Assembly: GCF_002288925.2 (NCBI RefSeq)
Contig: NW_022098022.1
Span: forward strand, 496,001 to 560,000
From: Delphinapterus leucas
Lineage: Eukaryota; Chordata; Mammalia; Artiodactyla; Monodontidae
Length of the DNA: 64,000 nucleotides
Reading direction: 5' to 3'
In this document: positions 35,446-46,715 of the stretch, piece by piece
How positions within the stretch are numbered: position 1 is the first letter of the stretch
Layout: the number at the start of each line of letters is the position of its first letter
Notes under the pieces: model-generated
The model's database searches: none
What the model saw: only the letters and a program-made list of their open reading frames with translations
What the model was told of the DNA's origin: nothing
Translations under genes and position numbers: made by a program

Positions 35446-35847
35446 ATTTTTATTATTAGTCTAACATGAAAGTCTCTAAAAGTCATTAATTTTTTAGGCT
35501 AAAATAAGTTTCACAACACTTTGAAAACATTAAAGAATAACATGCAATTAGGAAAGGGACAAGAAACACGGGAAAGATGGATTAGGGCACAGAATGAACA
35601 GCTATTCTCTTAAATTTTATCAAATGAATAAGCAGGACATTGTGCTGGGCCGGACAGGAATTCCCAGGATAATACGGCAATGGACATAATGGCATTCCGA
35701 CCCAATACTGGACAAAAGCTAACAGTCCCCATACAAAGTAGAATCTGTAAGTGTCATAAACAAGTTAAGAAGGCCAAAGTGATAGCCATTTTGAAGCGGA
35801 TCAGTGAAAGCCTTCTGGTAACAAGGTCACTTTTGAGATCACCTGTA
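35446..35847. other. Unique DNA
   Basis: Nothing recognised. Confidence 0.4.
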
Positions 35848-35858
35848 AACATGGACAA

Positions 35859-36017
35859 CTGCTCAATATTCTGTAATAACCTAAATGGGAAAAGAATCTG
35901 AAAAAGAATGGATACATGTATATGTATAACTGAATCACTTAGCTGTACACCTGAAACTAACACAACATTGTAAATCAACTATACTCCAATATAAAATAAA
36001 AATTTTTTTAAAAAAAC
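35859..36017 (+). mobile_element. L1 3' end fragment
   Basis: Contains the last ~140 bp of an artiodactyl-type L1 3'UTR ('gtataactgaatcacttagctgtacacctgaaactaac', 'atcaactatactccaat') and an A/T-rich tail. Likely target-site duplication 'aacatgg(a/c)caa' at 35848-35858 and 36018-36028, one mismatch. Confidence 0.88.
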
Positions 36018-36227
36018 AACATGGCCAAGATTTTGAAGGGGAGAGGCATGGGGACAGAAGTGTGCTTCAGGCTGAAGGGATCACATAAGGAAAGGCGCAG
36101 AGCTGAGACAGCGTAATTTCACTGGAGCATACAGACAACTTAGGAAGGCCCCAAAACACGCCACAAACACGTTCTACCGTCATTACATTGCTAACGCTTG
36201 AACGTCAGGGCACATTATCAGCAACCT

Positions 36228-36440
36228 CAAAACTGACATGGCAGAGCCCCACTTTACAAACCTGAAAACTGACATGGCGGGTCCCGCTTTACAAAGCTGA
36301 AAACTGACATGGCGGCCCCACTTTACAGAGCTGAAAACTGACATGGCGGGTCCCACTTTACAGAGCTGAAAGCTGACATGGCGGGTCCACTTTACAGAGC
36401 TGAAAACTGACATGGCGGGTCCCCACTTTACAAAGCTGAT
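36228..36440. repeat. ~35-bp tandem array, 6 copies
   Basis: 'gacatggc' starts at 36235, 36271, 36306, 36340, 36375 and 36409 (spacing 36, 35, 34, 35, 34). The unit reads roughly 'gctgaaaactgacatggcgggtccca' plus 'ctttacaga'. Length changes come from the C run (gtccc, gtcc, gtcccc). Units differ at few positions. There are no unique spacers, so it is a minisatellite and not a CRISPR. The 97-codon minus-strand frame at 36183-36476 simply reads through it. Confidence 0.95.
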
Positions 36441-38059
36441 CATTTTCTGCTGCTTTGCAACCAGGTCACCCAACAAGAGCCCTCCGAGGAGTCCTCGGCA
36501 ACAGCAAAAGTAACAAAGAGGCCCTGGCTCTCTTCAAGAACGGGCTTCTGCGAAGATCTTCATGTTTATAATGTTCTGTGACTCAACTCAGCATCACACA
36601 GATAAAGCTCAGAGGAAATGTAGCAGTTAATGAATTATTAAGCTGCTTTCCTTTAAAAACATCAGGACTGGGCAGTACAAAGACTTGCCAGGGTCTGTCA
36701 AATGCAAAAGGATCTGTAAATCTCAAAAAGAAGAATTATCTGAGCTAAGGAACAGCTGGCCCCGCAGATCCCATAGCCCACCTGGGATCCCCTACTGCAG
36801 CCTGTCATTCTTAAAGAGTTTAATGCTAATATAGTCAATGAAACATAAAACCAGACTGAGGGAGATGGGCTCTGGGCTCCCTCAAAGGAATTATCCTATG
36901 CTCATAAAATGACCTTTACAGAGTCACCTACTAAAACGTAGCTTTGAAACCGCTGCCTCATGCTTGCCCAGAAATAACAACTGATGCTGGTGACTTGTTT
37001 ACAGGACGATGCACAGTTACACAGCTTTCTGCTCTGTCATATTCTTTGTTACACAGCTGCAGTTCAGATTTCTTTGCTTGTGTCACATCCACTGAGCTAA
37101 AATCACTAATTCTTAAAATTGTTACAGGTCATTTTTTTCCCGATAGGTAAAATGGCTTCACAATTACTTTAGCTCCATTTTGAAGTCTGATTTCTCTGGC
37201 CTGGGCATAGTTCCTTACCCTCGTTCTTTCGTCTGCGAAACCCCACTTGGCTCACTTTGCAGAAATGGCTACAACAGTGGTCTGGTTTAGATAAGTTGTT
37301 TGAAAGTGTAATTTCTGAGCAGAGTCGGTGGGGCAGGGGGGAAGGCCAGCTGGTTGGGGGGTCAGATGAGTCGAAACACAAAACCAGTACTTTCATCTAT
37401 GCTTCCCTCTCTTCCCGACACAGGCACCACACTTACAGTCAAGATGAAAAGTTGGAAAACATCCCAGTTTCATTTAAATGGGAACAGAGATCTGACATGT
37501 TAATGATGTGGGATGTATTGAGAGCAGCATCTTCCTTTTTTCCTCCTTTATGACTTCAGACATTTCTGCAGGGACCTTACCACATAACTGATGTTTAAAA
37601 TTTCAGTTACGAAAGGGACCAGATTTAAGGACACTGACGAGGGACAGCAGTGCTAAGGAAGGTCTTCAAGCCGCCTCTACCCGGAGCATCATCTTCATCT
37701 GTCTCCGTGCTGGTTACCAGTCTGCTCTCGTTGCAGGTCAGCTCCTTTTGCTCATTGATCCCTAACCCTTTCAAAATGGTTCTTGGGTTCGTGATACAGG
37801 TAGATGTTCCCGAGAAACTGGGGTAGCTAGAGAGTTTCGCATTCAATTTCATTTATGAACTAAGCTTTAGATTCAAAAGTGTGATAAGACAACAAAGTAG
37901 CAGCAAATTTCCGGAAGTTCTATGAAGTTAATTTTCTACCAAATGTCCCAGAAAATAATTAAATATAAAACAAGAAGTGTGTGGCTCAGTGAGAAGGAGG
38001 GGTGTAGATTCTGTAGATGGTTTAAGTCAGGAATAATATTTTACATTTACAGTGTGAAA
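36441..38059. other. Unidentified DNA, possibly old LTR-like material
   Basis: No exon recognised. The segment at about 36840-37300 has a composition and texture ('ctggcctgggcatagttccttaccctcg') that I would check against LTR libraries, but I cannot name a family. Open frames at 37257-37553 (+) and 37625-37852 (-) lack protein features. Confidence 0.3.
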
Positions 38060-38268
38060 GGATGAGGAATCGGTGAAAGTTGCTGTGTAACCTCCTGCAA
38101 AGTATCTAAATGCTTAAGCCTCAAATCTTTACCTATCAAACACGGTTAGTATGCAAACACATCTTGTAAGATTGTTTTGAAGATTAAATGAGATAATATA
38201 TCAAAAGATTTAACACAGCTTAGTGCGTAGAACTGTTCAATAAATATTTAGTGCAATATTATTGTTAT
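38060..38268 (+). repeat. MIR SINE with L2-like tail
   Basis: 'tgctgtgtaacctcctgcaaagtatctaaatgcttaagcctcaaatcttt' then 'gtaagattgttttgaagattaaatgagataat' then 'agtgcgtagaactgttcaataaatattta'. A nearly complete MIR including its L2-related 3' end. Confidence 0.88.
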
Positions 38269-39120
38269 TGTCATCATCACCAGAAGTTTGTTTTTCAGGA
38301 AAATAACATAAAAGAAACAGGTTTCAGGAAGCTTGCTTTAGCCACGGCAGAGGGTGGAGAGGGAAGATTGATAAGTTAGGGAGAGCAGGTAGGAAGTGGT
38401 TCCTGGATTCCAGAGAAGCGGTGATGGATCTCTGATCTAGGGTGGGAACAACTGGAATGCAGAAGAGACAGCCTTGGAGAAAATAAAAGCAACCCAAGAT
38501 ATCCAGATGGTTGAAAATACCGTAATTCCCAAGAGTTAATAAACTCTTCATAATTTGTGAAAGCCCATTCTCCATTTGAGGGAACAGATGTATGTTTACA
38601 TATTTACTTGACCATATGGAGGAAAGCAATCCCTAAGCAAGACTGAATTCTTTAATTTCCAATTACTATCCCTTAGAATTTAAGAATTCTGTTTTGTATA
38701 TCATTCTTTCTCTTCAAAGCACAAACACTTTCAAAAATATATAAGGTTAAAATCCTATCCCTTCTGGGTTAACAGTACCCAAAGTTTCTTGTGAGGTTCT
38801 CTTTTGTGAGAACCCATTCTTGGGATAAGTTATTGACTCTTCACAGTTTTTAGGGTTCCTGATCATACTGTGTTATGTTTGCTAAATTTTTTTAAGTCAA
38901 AGCCACAAAGATCTTCTGTGATATCTGACTGATTGAACGATTGATTTTCTCCAAACAGTAACTCACTGTGTGTTCAGTATTCACCTTCTCTTTCTTACAT
39001 TCTAAGTCATTAAACAGTGAGATTTTGCCTCTTACGACATAACATGACGTTAATTTATAGTATCCTTGGTAGAGTTTTCATCTTTTTAAGGTAAACATTA
39101 CTTTTCCTAGGTATAGGATC
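38269..39120. other. Unique DNA
   Basis: Nothing recognised. A 101-codon minus-strand frame (38324-38629) has no protein features. Confidence 0.4.
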
Positions 39121-39138
39121 AAAGGTGACACAATTTTT

Positions 39139-39345
39139 TTTTTTTTTTTTTTTGTGGTACGCGGGCCTCTCACTGCTGCAGCCTCTCCCATTGCGGAGCA
39201 CAGGCTCCGGACACGCAGGCTCGGCGGCCATGGCTCACATGCCCAGCTGCTCCGCGGCATGTGGGATCCCCCCGGACCGGGGCACGAACCCGTGTCCCCT
39301 GCATCGGCAGGCGGACTCTCAACCACTGCGCCACCAGGGAAGCCC
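39139..39345 (-). mobile_element. CHR-type SINE
   Basis: About 207-bp antisense copy, very similar to those at 28766 and 44595. Exact target-site duplication of about 17 bp, 'aaaggtgacacaatttt', at 39121-39137 and 39346-39362. Retains many CpGs. Confidence 0.96.
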
Positions 39346-39363
39346 AAAGGTGACACAATTTTT

Positions 39364-40530
39364 AAAATGCAGTTTAGATGTCAGTTTAGTTACTTTATAA
39401 AATGCCATTGAAAAAAATGATAATGTGAATGATAATTTATTCTTTCAAGAGAAAAAAACTGTATCTCATGAAATAATTAAGATACATGCACCTGTCATCT
39501 ACTAACCGCTTTAAAAAACTCTCAATGTATATCAGTCATTTGTTGAAATAGTTTATCTTGGAGGCAAAGAAAAGGATAAACAGACAACTTCATAAAAATT
39601 TCAATTTTCTTTTTTTACATTTCACTCCCCATTCATTTTATTTCTATTTATTTAAAAAATAACTTTTAGCAGAAGCTCCTACAAAGTATCAAGTATTGTA
39701 ATGAAATTTCGTTGAACAGGGTAATGGTAACCTGTTATAAGATACACAATAAAACTTCCGTTGGCCAGATTTACCTTATAAGATCCCTAGCTTGTCCATA
39801 CAGATTCCCAGCTCAACCTTCTCTTGATTTAATGTTTGGGTGAGGTCTGAATTTCACTCAAAGCAGAAGGAGGTTCTTTTCTGGGACGCACGAGGATGCC
39901 TCTGTGCTAAATCCTTTCATGTACGGAAAAATGAGTCAGAAGCTGAAGAACAGTTTGCTAACACGTCCCAGGAAGCTCTGGTTTGGGGGGCGCCGTGGAT
40001 GGATGTTGAAGAGCTGCCGACCTATCTTTTAAGTTCCCTTGCACCGAAACCAGGAGACTGCTAACTATTTTCAATAGAAAATCCGTACAACTGTTTTGGG
40101 GGAGATGGTGCTTCTTATTCAGTTTTGAGACTCAACATTAGTCTTCAGCACCTGTAGCCAAATGAAGCCATGGGTGGAAAAGAAATGTGGAATCCAGGCA
40201 AAAGGAAATAAAGGGAAACAAGAAAAGAGTCATGAAAAGACTCTGAAAGAAAGGAAGCATAATTAGAGGAAGGAGTGAGCAGGAACTGGCGGAGACGAGG
40301 GAAGGCTGCAGCGTGAAGGTTCGAGCTGCCGGAAGAGAAGGGTTGTATGTTTGGAGAACAGTGAACATCCACTCTGGCAGCAAAGCAAACACTAATATTT
40401 CAATATTGGTGGTGTTTTTAAAAGCCAGTGGAAAGGAGCTAAAACAGCTCATTCATCCTACTTACTTTCTAGCTTGTTCAAGGGCGACTTTAGTACAAAT
40501 TGTACTATGGGTGGCCGGGAATAAATATAC
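39364..40530. other. Unique DNA
   Basis: AT-rich to about 39830, then a purine-rich stretch (about 40180-40330). No gene or repeat recognised. Confidence 0.4.
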
Positions 40531-40545
40531 CAAATGCATTTCTTT

Positions 40546-40729
40546 TTTTTTTCTTTTAGAGGAGAAACTTTATTTCTTTTCTTTTATTTTTTTACTTTTT
40601 TAATTTTTAAAATTTTTTGGCCATGCCACACGGTGTGTGAGACCTTTGTTCCCTGACCAGGGATGGAACCCGTGCCCCCTGCAGTGGAAGCGTGGAGTCC
40701 TAACCACTGGACAGCCAGGGAAGTCCCAT
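40546..40729 (-). mobile_element. Diverged CHR-type SINE, older subfamily
   Basis: The antisense head '(gg)gacttccctggctgtccagtgg' and the block 'gggtcagggaacaaaggtctcacacaccg' (minus strand) mark a subfamily different from the other copies. T-rich tail at 40546-40615. Target-site duplication 'caaatgcatttcttt' at 40531-40545 and 40730-40744. Confidence 0.92.
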
Positions 40730-40963
40730 CAAATGCATTTCTTTGTTTACACTCTGCATTTGTAAACACGCATAACCCGAAAATTCTTCAGCAAGCCTGC
40801 CTGCATTTACTCTGCAATCTTCTCTCCAAGGCCTGGTACTAAATGAAGAACAGTTGATACTTTCAAGAAAAAAAAATTGAGCGGCACAAGATGTTTTGAA
40901 AGAAAAACTGGCCAATTTTTCTGAGTATGAACACGTGAACTCCCTTCCCTTGTAATGTTGCCT

Positions 40964-41066
40964 CTGAATAAAATATCACATGTGAGTCATATGTGTTTCT
41001 TCATTTGATAAAATCTGAATAAAATGTCACATGTGAGTCGTGTGTATTTTCCTCATTTGATAAAAT
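40964..41066. repeat. 51-bp tandem duplication
   Basis: Copy 1 (40964-41014) and copy 2 (41015-41066) both read 'ctgaataaaat(a/g)tcacatg', then 'tgagtc', then end 'catttgataaaat'. A few substitutions and one indel separate them, so the event is moderately old. Confidence 0.93.
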
Positions 41067-41424
41067 CTGCTTCACAGGGTGAGTATGAAAGGTGGGAGCA
41101 TCACCAAGGAGGCATTTTCCAAGGTTCTTCTCAAATCCCAGGATCTGTCCTGAGTGAAACCTTCAGGCCAGAGTCCCAGCCCAACATGGATGGCGGAAGG
41201 GAGAATGCAAAAATGACCCTCTGTCTGACGGTGGGCAAGCTGGAGCGAGTTTAAATGCACACATCTGTCCATGGAAACAGTCCTGCCACTAGTAGAGCCA
41301 CAATTACCTGAATTTTATATACGAAGTTTTTGGACAAAACTGTTGCTTGTCACACTGACAAACACTCTCTCCTTGAGCAAACTATTTTTTTTAAACCTAA
41401 CTTTCTCTTTTATTTATCAAATTT
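41067..41424. other. Unique DNA
   Basis: Nothing recognised. Confidence 0.4.
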
Positions 41425-41640
41425 TATTTTATTTATATATAACTGACATAGAACATTATATTCATTTCAGGTGTACAACATAATGATTTGATATTTGTAT
41501 ATACGTTTGCAAAACGACCACCACAGTAAGTCTAGTTAACACCCATCACTATATATAGTTACACAATTTTTTGTGTGTGAAGAAGACTTTTAAGAGCTGC
41601 TCTCTTGGCAACTTTCAAATATACAATCTAGCATAATCAC
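41425..41640 (-). mobile_element. Old L1 3'UTR fragment, antisense
   Basis: 'aactgacatagaacattatattcatttcaggtgtacaacataatgatttgatatt' followed by 'ccacagtaagtctagttaacacccatcac' and 'ctctcttggcaactttcaaatatac' is the antisense of the widespread old mammalian L1 (L1MA/L1MB-like) 3'UTR. Confidence 0.85.
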
Positions 41641-41975
41641 GCTCCTCTGAGCCCTCCGCCTCTCCTTGTGGAGCCTGCACAGCCCGGTTTTAGCAAGACT
41701 CCTGCCATGTCAGTTGAGAGAGAATCCCTCACCCTCCGCAGCTGAATACATTCTCACCCCCACCTTTGCTATATAAGACCTCGGCCTGCCCTTCACCAAG
41801 GGCCTTGTTAAGCCATAGGACTCCCCTATGCTTGATATCGATGCTCCATCCACCAGCCCCTAACCCACTCCTTGGGGATAAATCCCTAGTTGTTCCTGTA
41901 TTCAGAGCTGAACCCAAATATAACACTGAGATCATCTGATACCTCAATTGGTACCATTTCAACAAGTGGCAGAAT
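41641..41975 (+). other. Possible solo LTR-like segment
   Basis: Contains a TATA-like 'ctatataagacc' (41769-41780) about 110 bp upstream of an AATAAA-like 'gataaatcc' (41877-41885), with a pyrimidine-rich middle, an arrangement seen in retroviral LTRs. No family recognised, no clear TG...CA ends or primer-binding site, and no internal viral genes. Low certainty. Confidence 0.25.
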
Positions 41976-44099
41976 CAGGTTTTCTTTAACAGTATCAGTC
42001 GTAGGTGGTCCCAGGCTGTGGGATCCAGATGCGGAACTAGAAGGGTGAGAAGCATACAGGGTGACAGGCGTGGTACAGGGCTTGGCCTGAACATCAGGCG
42101 TCAAGCTGCCGTCTGGATCTGACGTCAGGTGACCTGCACACCACGAGGTCACAAGGCAGAAGCGGGATCAAGACAACGGGTTGGTGAGAAGAGATTTTTA
42201 AAGATCAGATGAACTCAGGGCTCATGGCTTCACCCTCTGCCTGCCTGCCGTTTGGTGCTGAGTTGATCTGGCTAAAGGATCAGGCCAGTATCCTGGATCA
42301 CAGGCGTCTGCGATAGGAGCGGCAGCCTTAGCGCCGGAGATGTGAAACCGAAGAGGGAAAGGGCACCAGGGGTGAGACACCGATGACGAGCTGGAAAATG
42401 AACATCTTACGAGAGGAAGAAAGTGGCCCTGAATACTTCTTGCATAAGTCCTTCACCTCCACCATGAATGAGAGGGGCTGAGCGTGACTGGGAATGATGT
42501 GTTCAGCTGAGCTATCCTGAACGTGAGATATGCATCAAAACGACCAGGTGTAATTTGAAAACATCCAAAAACATGAAGTAGTGAAAAAATACCAGACAAT
42601 CCAAGTCAATTCAATTAATCAGCCATCTAGTTTAATGTGACTAAAACCAAGAAAAATGACTAATGCACAGTTTCTTTGAGAATCATCTCCTTTTTTCTCC
42701 TTACAAACCGATGAGGAAAATGGTCTAAGCAAATAAGAACCAATTCGGATTTCATTCTCTACCTACTTGCATCTAAATATGATCTTATCTTTAGCAACAA
42801 GATTCTCTGGCGCTCTTAAGTGACTATAGATAGTCAATTAAATCCACATTTTAACTGATCATCCTACAATTCCCTCTTCAATAAATTGTATCAGAGCATT
42901 ATCCCAGGAGGCTTCCCTGCCATTCCTATTCCAAAAGCAAAATGCGTATTCTAATTATAAACTTGCAAGGTCAACAATATTTACTCAACGCCTTTACTTT
43001 GCAGCAAAGTAGGAGCAAACTGAGTAAGAGCCCTTCTTTGCTCTGGATAAATACCACTCAGCTCCTCATTAAGAAAACAATAACCGCAGAATCTCTCATG
43101 CAGTTCTCTCTCTATTCAAGTTTCCAGTCCAAAAAAGAAGTCAACTGTTCTTATTCTTCCCCCATATCATTACTTCTCCTTTATGGTTACAGATCTTTAT
43201 TCATCCCGGTGACTAACCCAGCCTGGGGCCCCCAGTCTTTTGCCCACACCCCCAGGGTCCCTTATCCTAACACATTGACACAGATATAACTGGAGAGGCC
43301 AGGAAACCAGGAAGACACACTAGGGATCAATTTATCTTTGGCAAGGGAATTGACTAATAGGTTTCTTCCTGTCTCTAATTTCTGTGAGTTCCCTTTGTCA
43401 GGGGGATTCTCAGACCAATTCTTTCCTATAGCTGTCAAGAGCACCTGCTCTCAAGCCTGGGTTCAGCACCGGTCAGGCCCTCATACAGCTGTCCGATCTC
43501 ATCCCTGGTCAGAGCACACACGTGCCCCCGGGACCACGTCAGTGGAAAGGCCCCAGTGCAAGGAGTCTTCTGGTTCACGTGGCTCCTTGGCTGAGAGCAG
43601 AGAGGCAGTGAGCGCAGTCACCATCCCACAAACTCGTCCACTTCCCCCAGGCACTGGGGGCCCAACAAGAGGAGGTTGACATAGGTCAGGAAGGCAGGGA
43701 GGACACGCGGCAGAAACTTTCAATAAGATTTTCCTAAATTATTCCAGGATGTCAGCCAAAGCCTGGGCCAACCTCAGTTGCGTCACTGGTAAATGAATCA
43801 CGCGCCTGCTGAAATGGTAAAGCAAGACGTGGCCTTGGTTAAATTTCGGGAAATTGGTGAGTTGTGTGATCTGCATAAACTCTCACAGTTGGGAGACATT
43901 TGAAATAATAATGTTGAATATTTTTCCATCTCTGAGTTTATTTTTTATATTGAGTTCACGTTTGTCTTGATATTATCAAACTGGTCCGTATCATCAACAG
44001 CATATGTAGATGCAATGCACAAGCATAACCGATCCACAGCAGAACATGTGCATTTATCCTACATCGTGTGTGAGTTCAATCCAAGTCCACACTCATGCA
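41976..44099. other. Unique DNA, no gene supported
   Basis: Open frames at 42942-43289 and 43338-43679 (+) lack domains and splice context. The interval 43200-43700 is less AT-rich but is not a CpG island. Confidence 0.4.
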
Positions 44100-44205
44100 T
44101 TGCATGCTTCCTTAATGCCAGGCGCCATACTAGCCACTGGGGATATGACAGGAAGCAATGCGGTCATGGTGCCTACTCTCATGGAGTTTCTGGTCTAACA
44201 CCGTG
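44100..44205 (-). repeat. Ancient interspersed repeat relic
   Basis: 'aatgccaggcgccatactagccactggggatatgacaggaagcaatg' ... 'gcctactctcatggagtttctggtct' matches a common ancient mammalian repeat motif (...actggggatac..., ...cctcatggagctta...). I am not sure of the family name. A second copy is near 61690-61790. Confidence 0.5.
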
Positions 44206-44317
44206 ATTCGTTTCTACAGTCCGTCCCTTAACGTTTCCTTTGCTTTCACTCTAGTTGAACCTTAATTAGCTCTTGCAGGAGTTCCTGCACTAGCCCTTTT
44301 TCTGAAGTAGCGAACAG

Positions 44318-44425
44318 GCATTGAGTACTGATTGCAGGCCAAGCGCCCTGGTAACACTCTACACAGATCATCTAATTTACTCTGTTCAACAGCCTTGTGA
44401 AGTAGGTGCTATTATTATTATTATT
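44318..44425 (-). repeat. MIR 3' part, antisense, with (ATT)n
   Basis: 'ccaagcgccctggtaacactctacacagatcatctaatttactctgttcaacagccttgtgaagtaggtgct' is antisense MIR, ending in a short ATT array. Confidence 0.8.
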
Positions 44426-44594
44426 TGAGAACCACTTTATTCTGAGTAGTATAAACATAAATCCATTTATAATATAAACAAACTTTCCATCAATTTCTTC
44501 ACAGTTAACCCAAAGAATAAAATCTCTAACTGAATTAGAATTTACATTTGGCCTTAAATATTCTAAAATCCATCCATGTCAACTATGGAATTTT

Positions 44595-44802
44595 TTTCTT
44601 TTTTTTTTTTCGGTACACGGGCCTCTCAGTGTTGTGGCCTCTCCCGTTGCGGAGCACAGGCTCTGGACGCGCAGGCTCAGTGGCCAGGGCTCACGGGCCC
44701 AGCCGCTCCGCGGCATGTGGGATCCTCCCAGACCGGGGCACAAACCCGTGTCCCCTGCATCGGCAGGCGGACTCTCAACCACTGCGCCACCAGGGAAGCC
44801 CC
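44595..44802 (-). mobile_element. CHR-type SINE
   Basis: About 208-bp antisense copy with head, CpG-rich middle and T-tail. Exact target-site duplication 'caactatggaatttt' at 44580-44594 and 44803-44817. Overlapping open frames on both strands come from the SINE consensus itself; the same peptides appear at 28.8 and 39.2 kb. Confidence 0.96.
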
Positions 44803-44817
44803 CAACTATGGAATTTT

Positions 44818-45184
<367 letters not shown>

Positions 45185-45335
45185 CTGCTATGATTAACCC
45201 CACTTACGCATGAGGAAATGGAGACACCAAGAGACGAAGAAAACTGTCTGCGGCCACAGAACTGGTTAGTGGTGTAATCTGGGCGTGGGATCAGGCAGTG
45301 TGGCTCCAGAGCCAGGCTCTAGACTCTAGATGTAG
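45185..45335 (-). repeat. MIR, antisense
   Basis: 'taaccccacttacgcatgaggaaatggagacaccaagagacg', 'tgtctgcggccacagaactggttagtggtg', 'ggctccagagccaggctctagac' in antisense MIR order. Confidence 0.8.
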
Positions 45336-45364
45336 GTACAGGTGTGTGTGTGTGTAATTAATTT

Positions 45365-45525
45365 TTAAATTTTATTTTACTTTTTTAAATGTATTTTATT
45401 AAAGTCTAGTTGATTTACAATGTTGTATTACTTTCTACTATACAGCCAAGTGATTCAGTTTTACACACACACACACATACACACACATTCTTTTTCACAT
45501 TCTTTTCCATTATAGTATATGTTTT
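45365..45525 (-). mobile_element. L1 3' end fragment, antisense, with internal (AC)n
   Basis: T-rich tail, 'aaagtctagttgatttacaatgttg', 'ctactatacagccaagtgattcag' and 'ttctttttcacattcttttccattatag' are the antisense L1 3'UTR. The AT/AC-rich site between the last two blocks has become an AC array (about 45466-45488). Confidence 0.88.
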
Positions 45526-45529
45526 TAAA

Positions 45530-45860
45530 ACACATCTCTGGTCATGTTATTCTCCTCAGATACCTCCCCTGACTCTTTGCTAATTACTGAATTATAAGCA
45601 AAGGTCCCAGACTAGAGTGAAAAGCCCCATTCAGGCTTTTTTCAACCGACCTTTGCAATTTGCTGGCCACCCACTATGGGTGGCACACACTCAGGACTTG
45701 GACTATTCACTTCCCCCTGCAAAGAGCCTGCTTCCCCCTGCCCCATTTTTATGCTCTTCCCTTTTCCTGAATTGCCCTTCCAGCCTCTAGACATGTGCCA
45801 CCTCCTCCCTTGGTCTTTTTTAAATGAAAGCCCAAACAGATGCTATTTCTTCTTGCTTAG
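45530..45860 (+). repeat. L2 LINE fragment
   Basis: 'gtcatgttattctcctcagatacctcccctgactc' ... 'cttcccttttcctgaattgcccttccagcc' ... 'atgtgccacctcctccc' resemble the L2 3' coding and untranslated region in sense. Diverged. Confidence 0.55.
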
Positions 45861-45959
45861 AATCACGACATGCTTTATGGGTGCCTCGTTGCACACGTAC
45901 CTTCTGCCACGTTCTCAGTTATTGTCGAGTCTCGGGGGAAATAGTGTGTTGGAACGTGG

Positions 45960-46045
45960 AGCTGGGCTCTGATAGCAGGTTGGCCCGAGATTGATTCCAG
46001 CTCTTGGAATTTTTAGCTCTGGGATCTTAGGCAAGTTGGATCACA
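45960..46045 (+). repeat. MIR 5' half, split by an L2
   Basis: 'gttggcccgagattgattccagctcttgg' and 'agctctgggatcttaggcaagttgg' match MIR up to its middle. The continuation resumes at about 46618. Confidence 0.65.
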
Positions 46046-46617
46046 TCTCTCCCTGCTCACAACCCTCTTATGTCTTCCCACTGCAATTTGGGGTGGGGGA
46101 AAGACTTCTGGAACCCAACATAATGTTTTACAAATACACATTCCTTTAAAATCCAAGCTCTGCCAAGCAAGCATTCCTGGCCAAGCTTATTTCATAAGTC
46201 ACACCAGTCTTGACCACGAAGCTACCCTTCAGCATCCTGACTTCAGTTTCTCAAATGCCCCAGCAAGTGTCCCTCAAGCCTTCACGGTGCTTTCCTTCCA
46301 CCTGTAACCTTTCCCGCTGTCTCCTCTGACTCGCTCATTCTGACCCTCGGAGTCTCAGCTTTAAAGTCGTCACATTTTCAGAGAAGACTTCTTGGACCAT
46401 CTGATCCAGAGACTTCCCTCCCTCCTCCACCCTGAAACCCCCCCTCCCTCACTGAAGCCAGTTCTTTCCCTTAGATGTGGAGTGATTTCATTTGTGTGGT
46501 TTGCTTGTGGAAGGTCTGTTTTTCCCACTAGACGTATAAGCTCCCACGAGGACAGGATGTATCTGTTTGGTTCATCACACTGGCACAGGGAGATGCTCAA
46601 GGCAGACAAATAAAGAG
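46046..46617 (+). repeat. L2 LINE relic inside a MIR
   Basis: 'gatcacatctctccctgctcacaaccctc', 'cattttcagagaagacttcttggacc' and 'gtataagctcccacgaggacaggatg' ... 'actggcacagggagatgctcaagg' follow the L2 3' third in order and end at the L2 terminus. Confidence 0.72.
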
Positions 46618-46715
46618 AGAAACCTCTCTGTACTTCAGTCCCCTCATTTATAAAATAGGAACAACAATAACCCACCCTCACTGCTTTAAGAAGCTGAGCA
46701 CAGAGTCTGCAAGGC
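46618..46715 (+). repeat. MIR 3' half
   Basis: 'aacctctctgtacttcagtcccctcatttataaaataggaacaac' continues the MIR left off at about 46045, in the same orientation. Confidence 0.7.

Noticed and set aside
36228..36440. CRISPR-like array
   Set aside because: The units are contiguous and there are no unique spacers. The setting is a mammalian genome.
36183..36476. 97-codon minus-strand frame with an internally repeated peptide
   Set aside because: The repeat units are 34-36 bp, so the frame changes between copies. The apparent peptide repeat is a by-product of the minisatellite.
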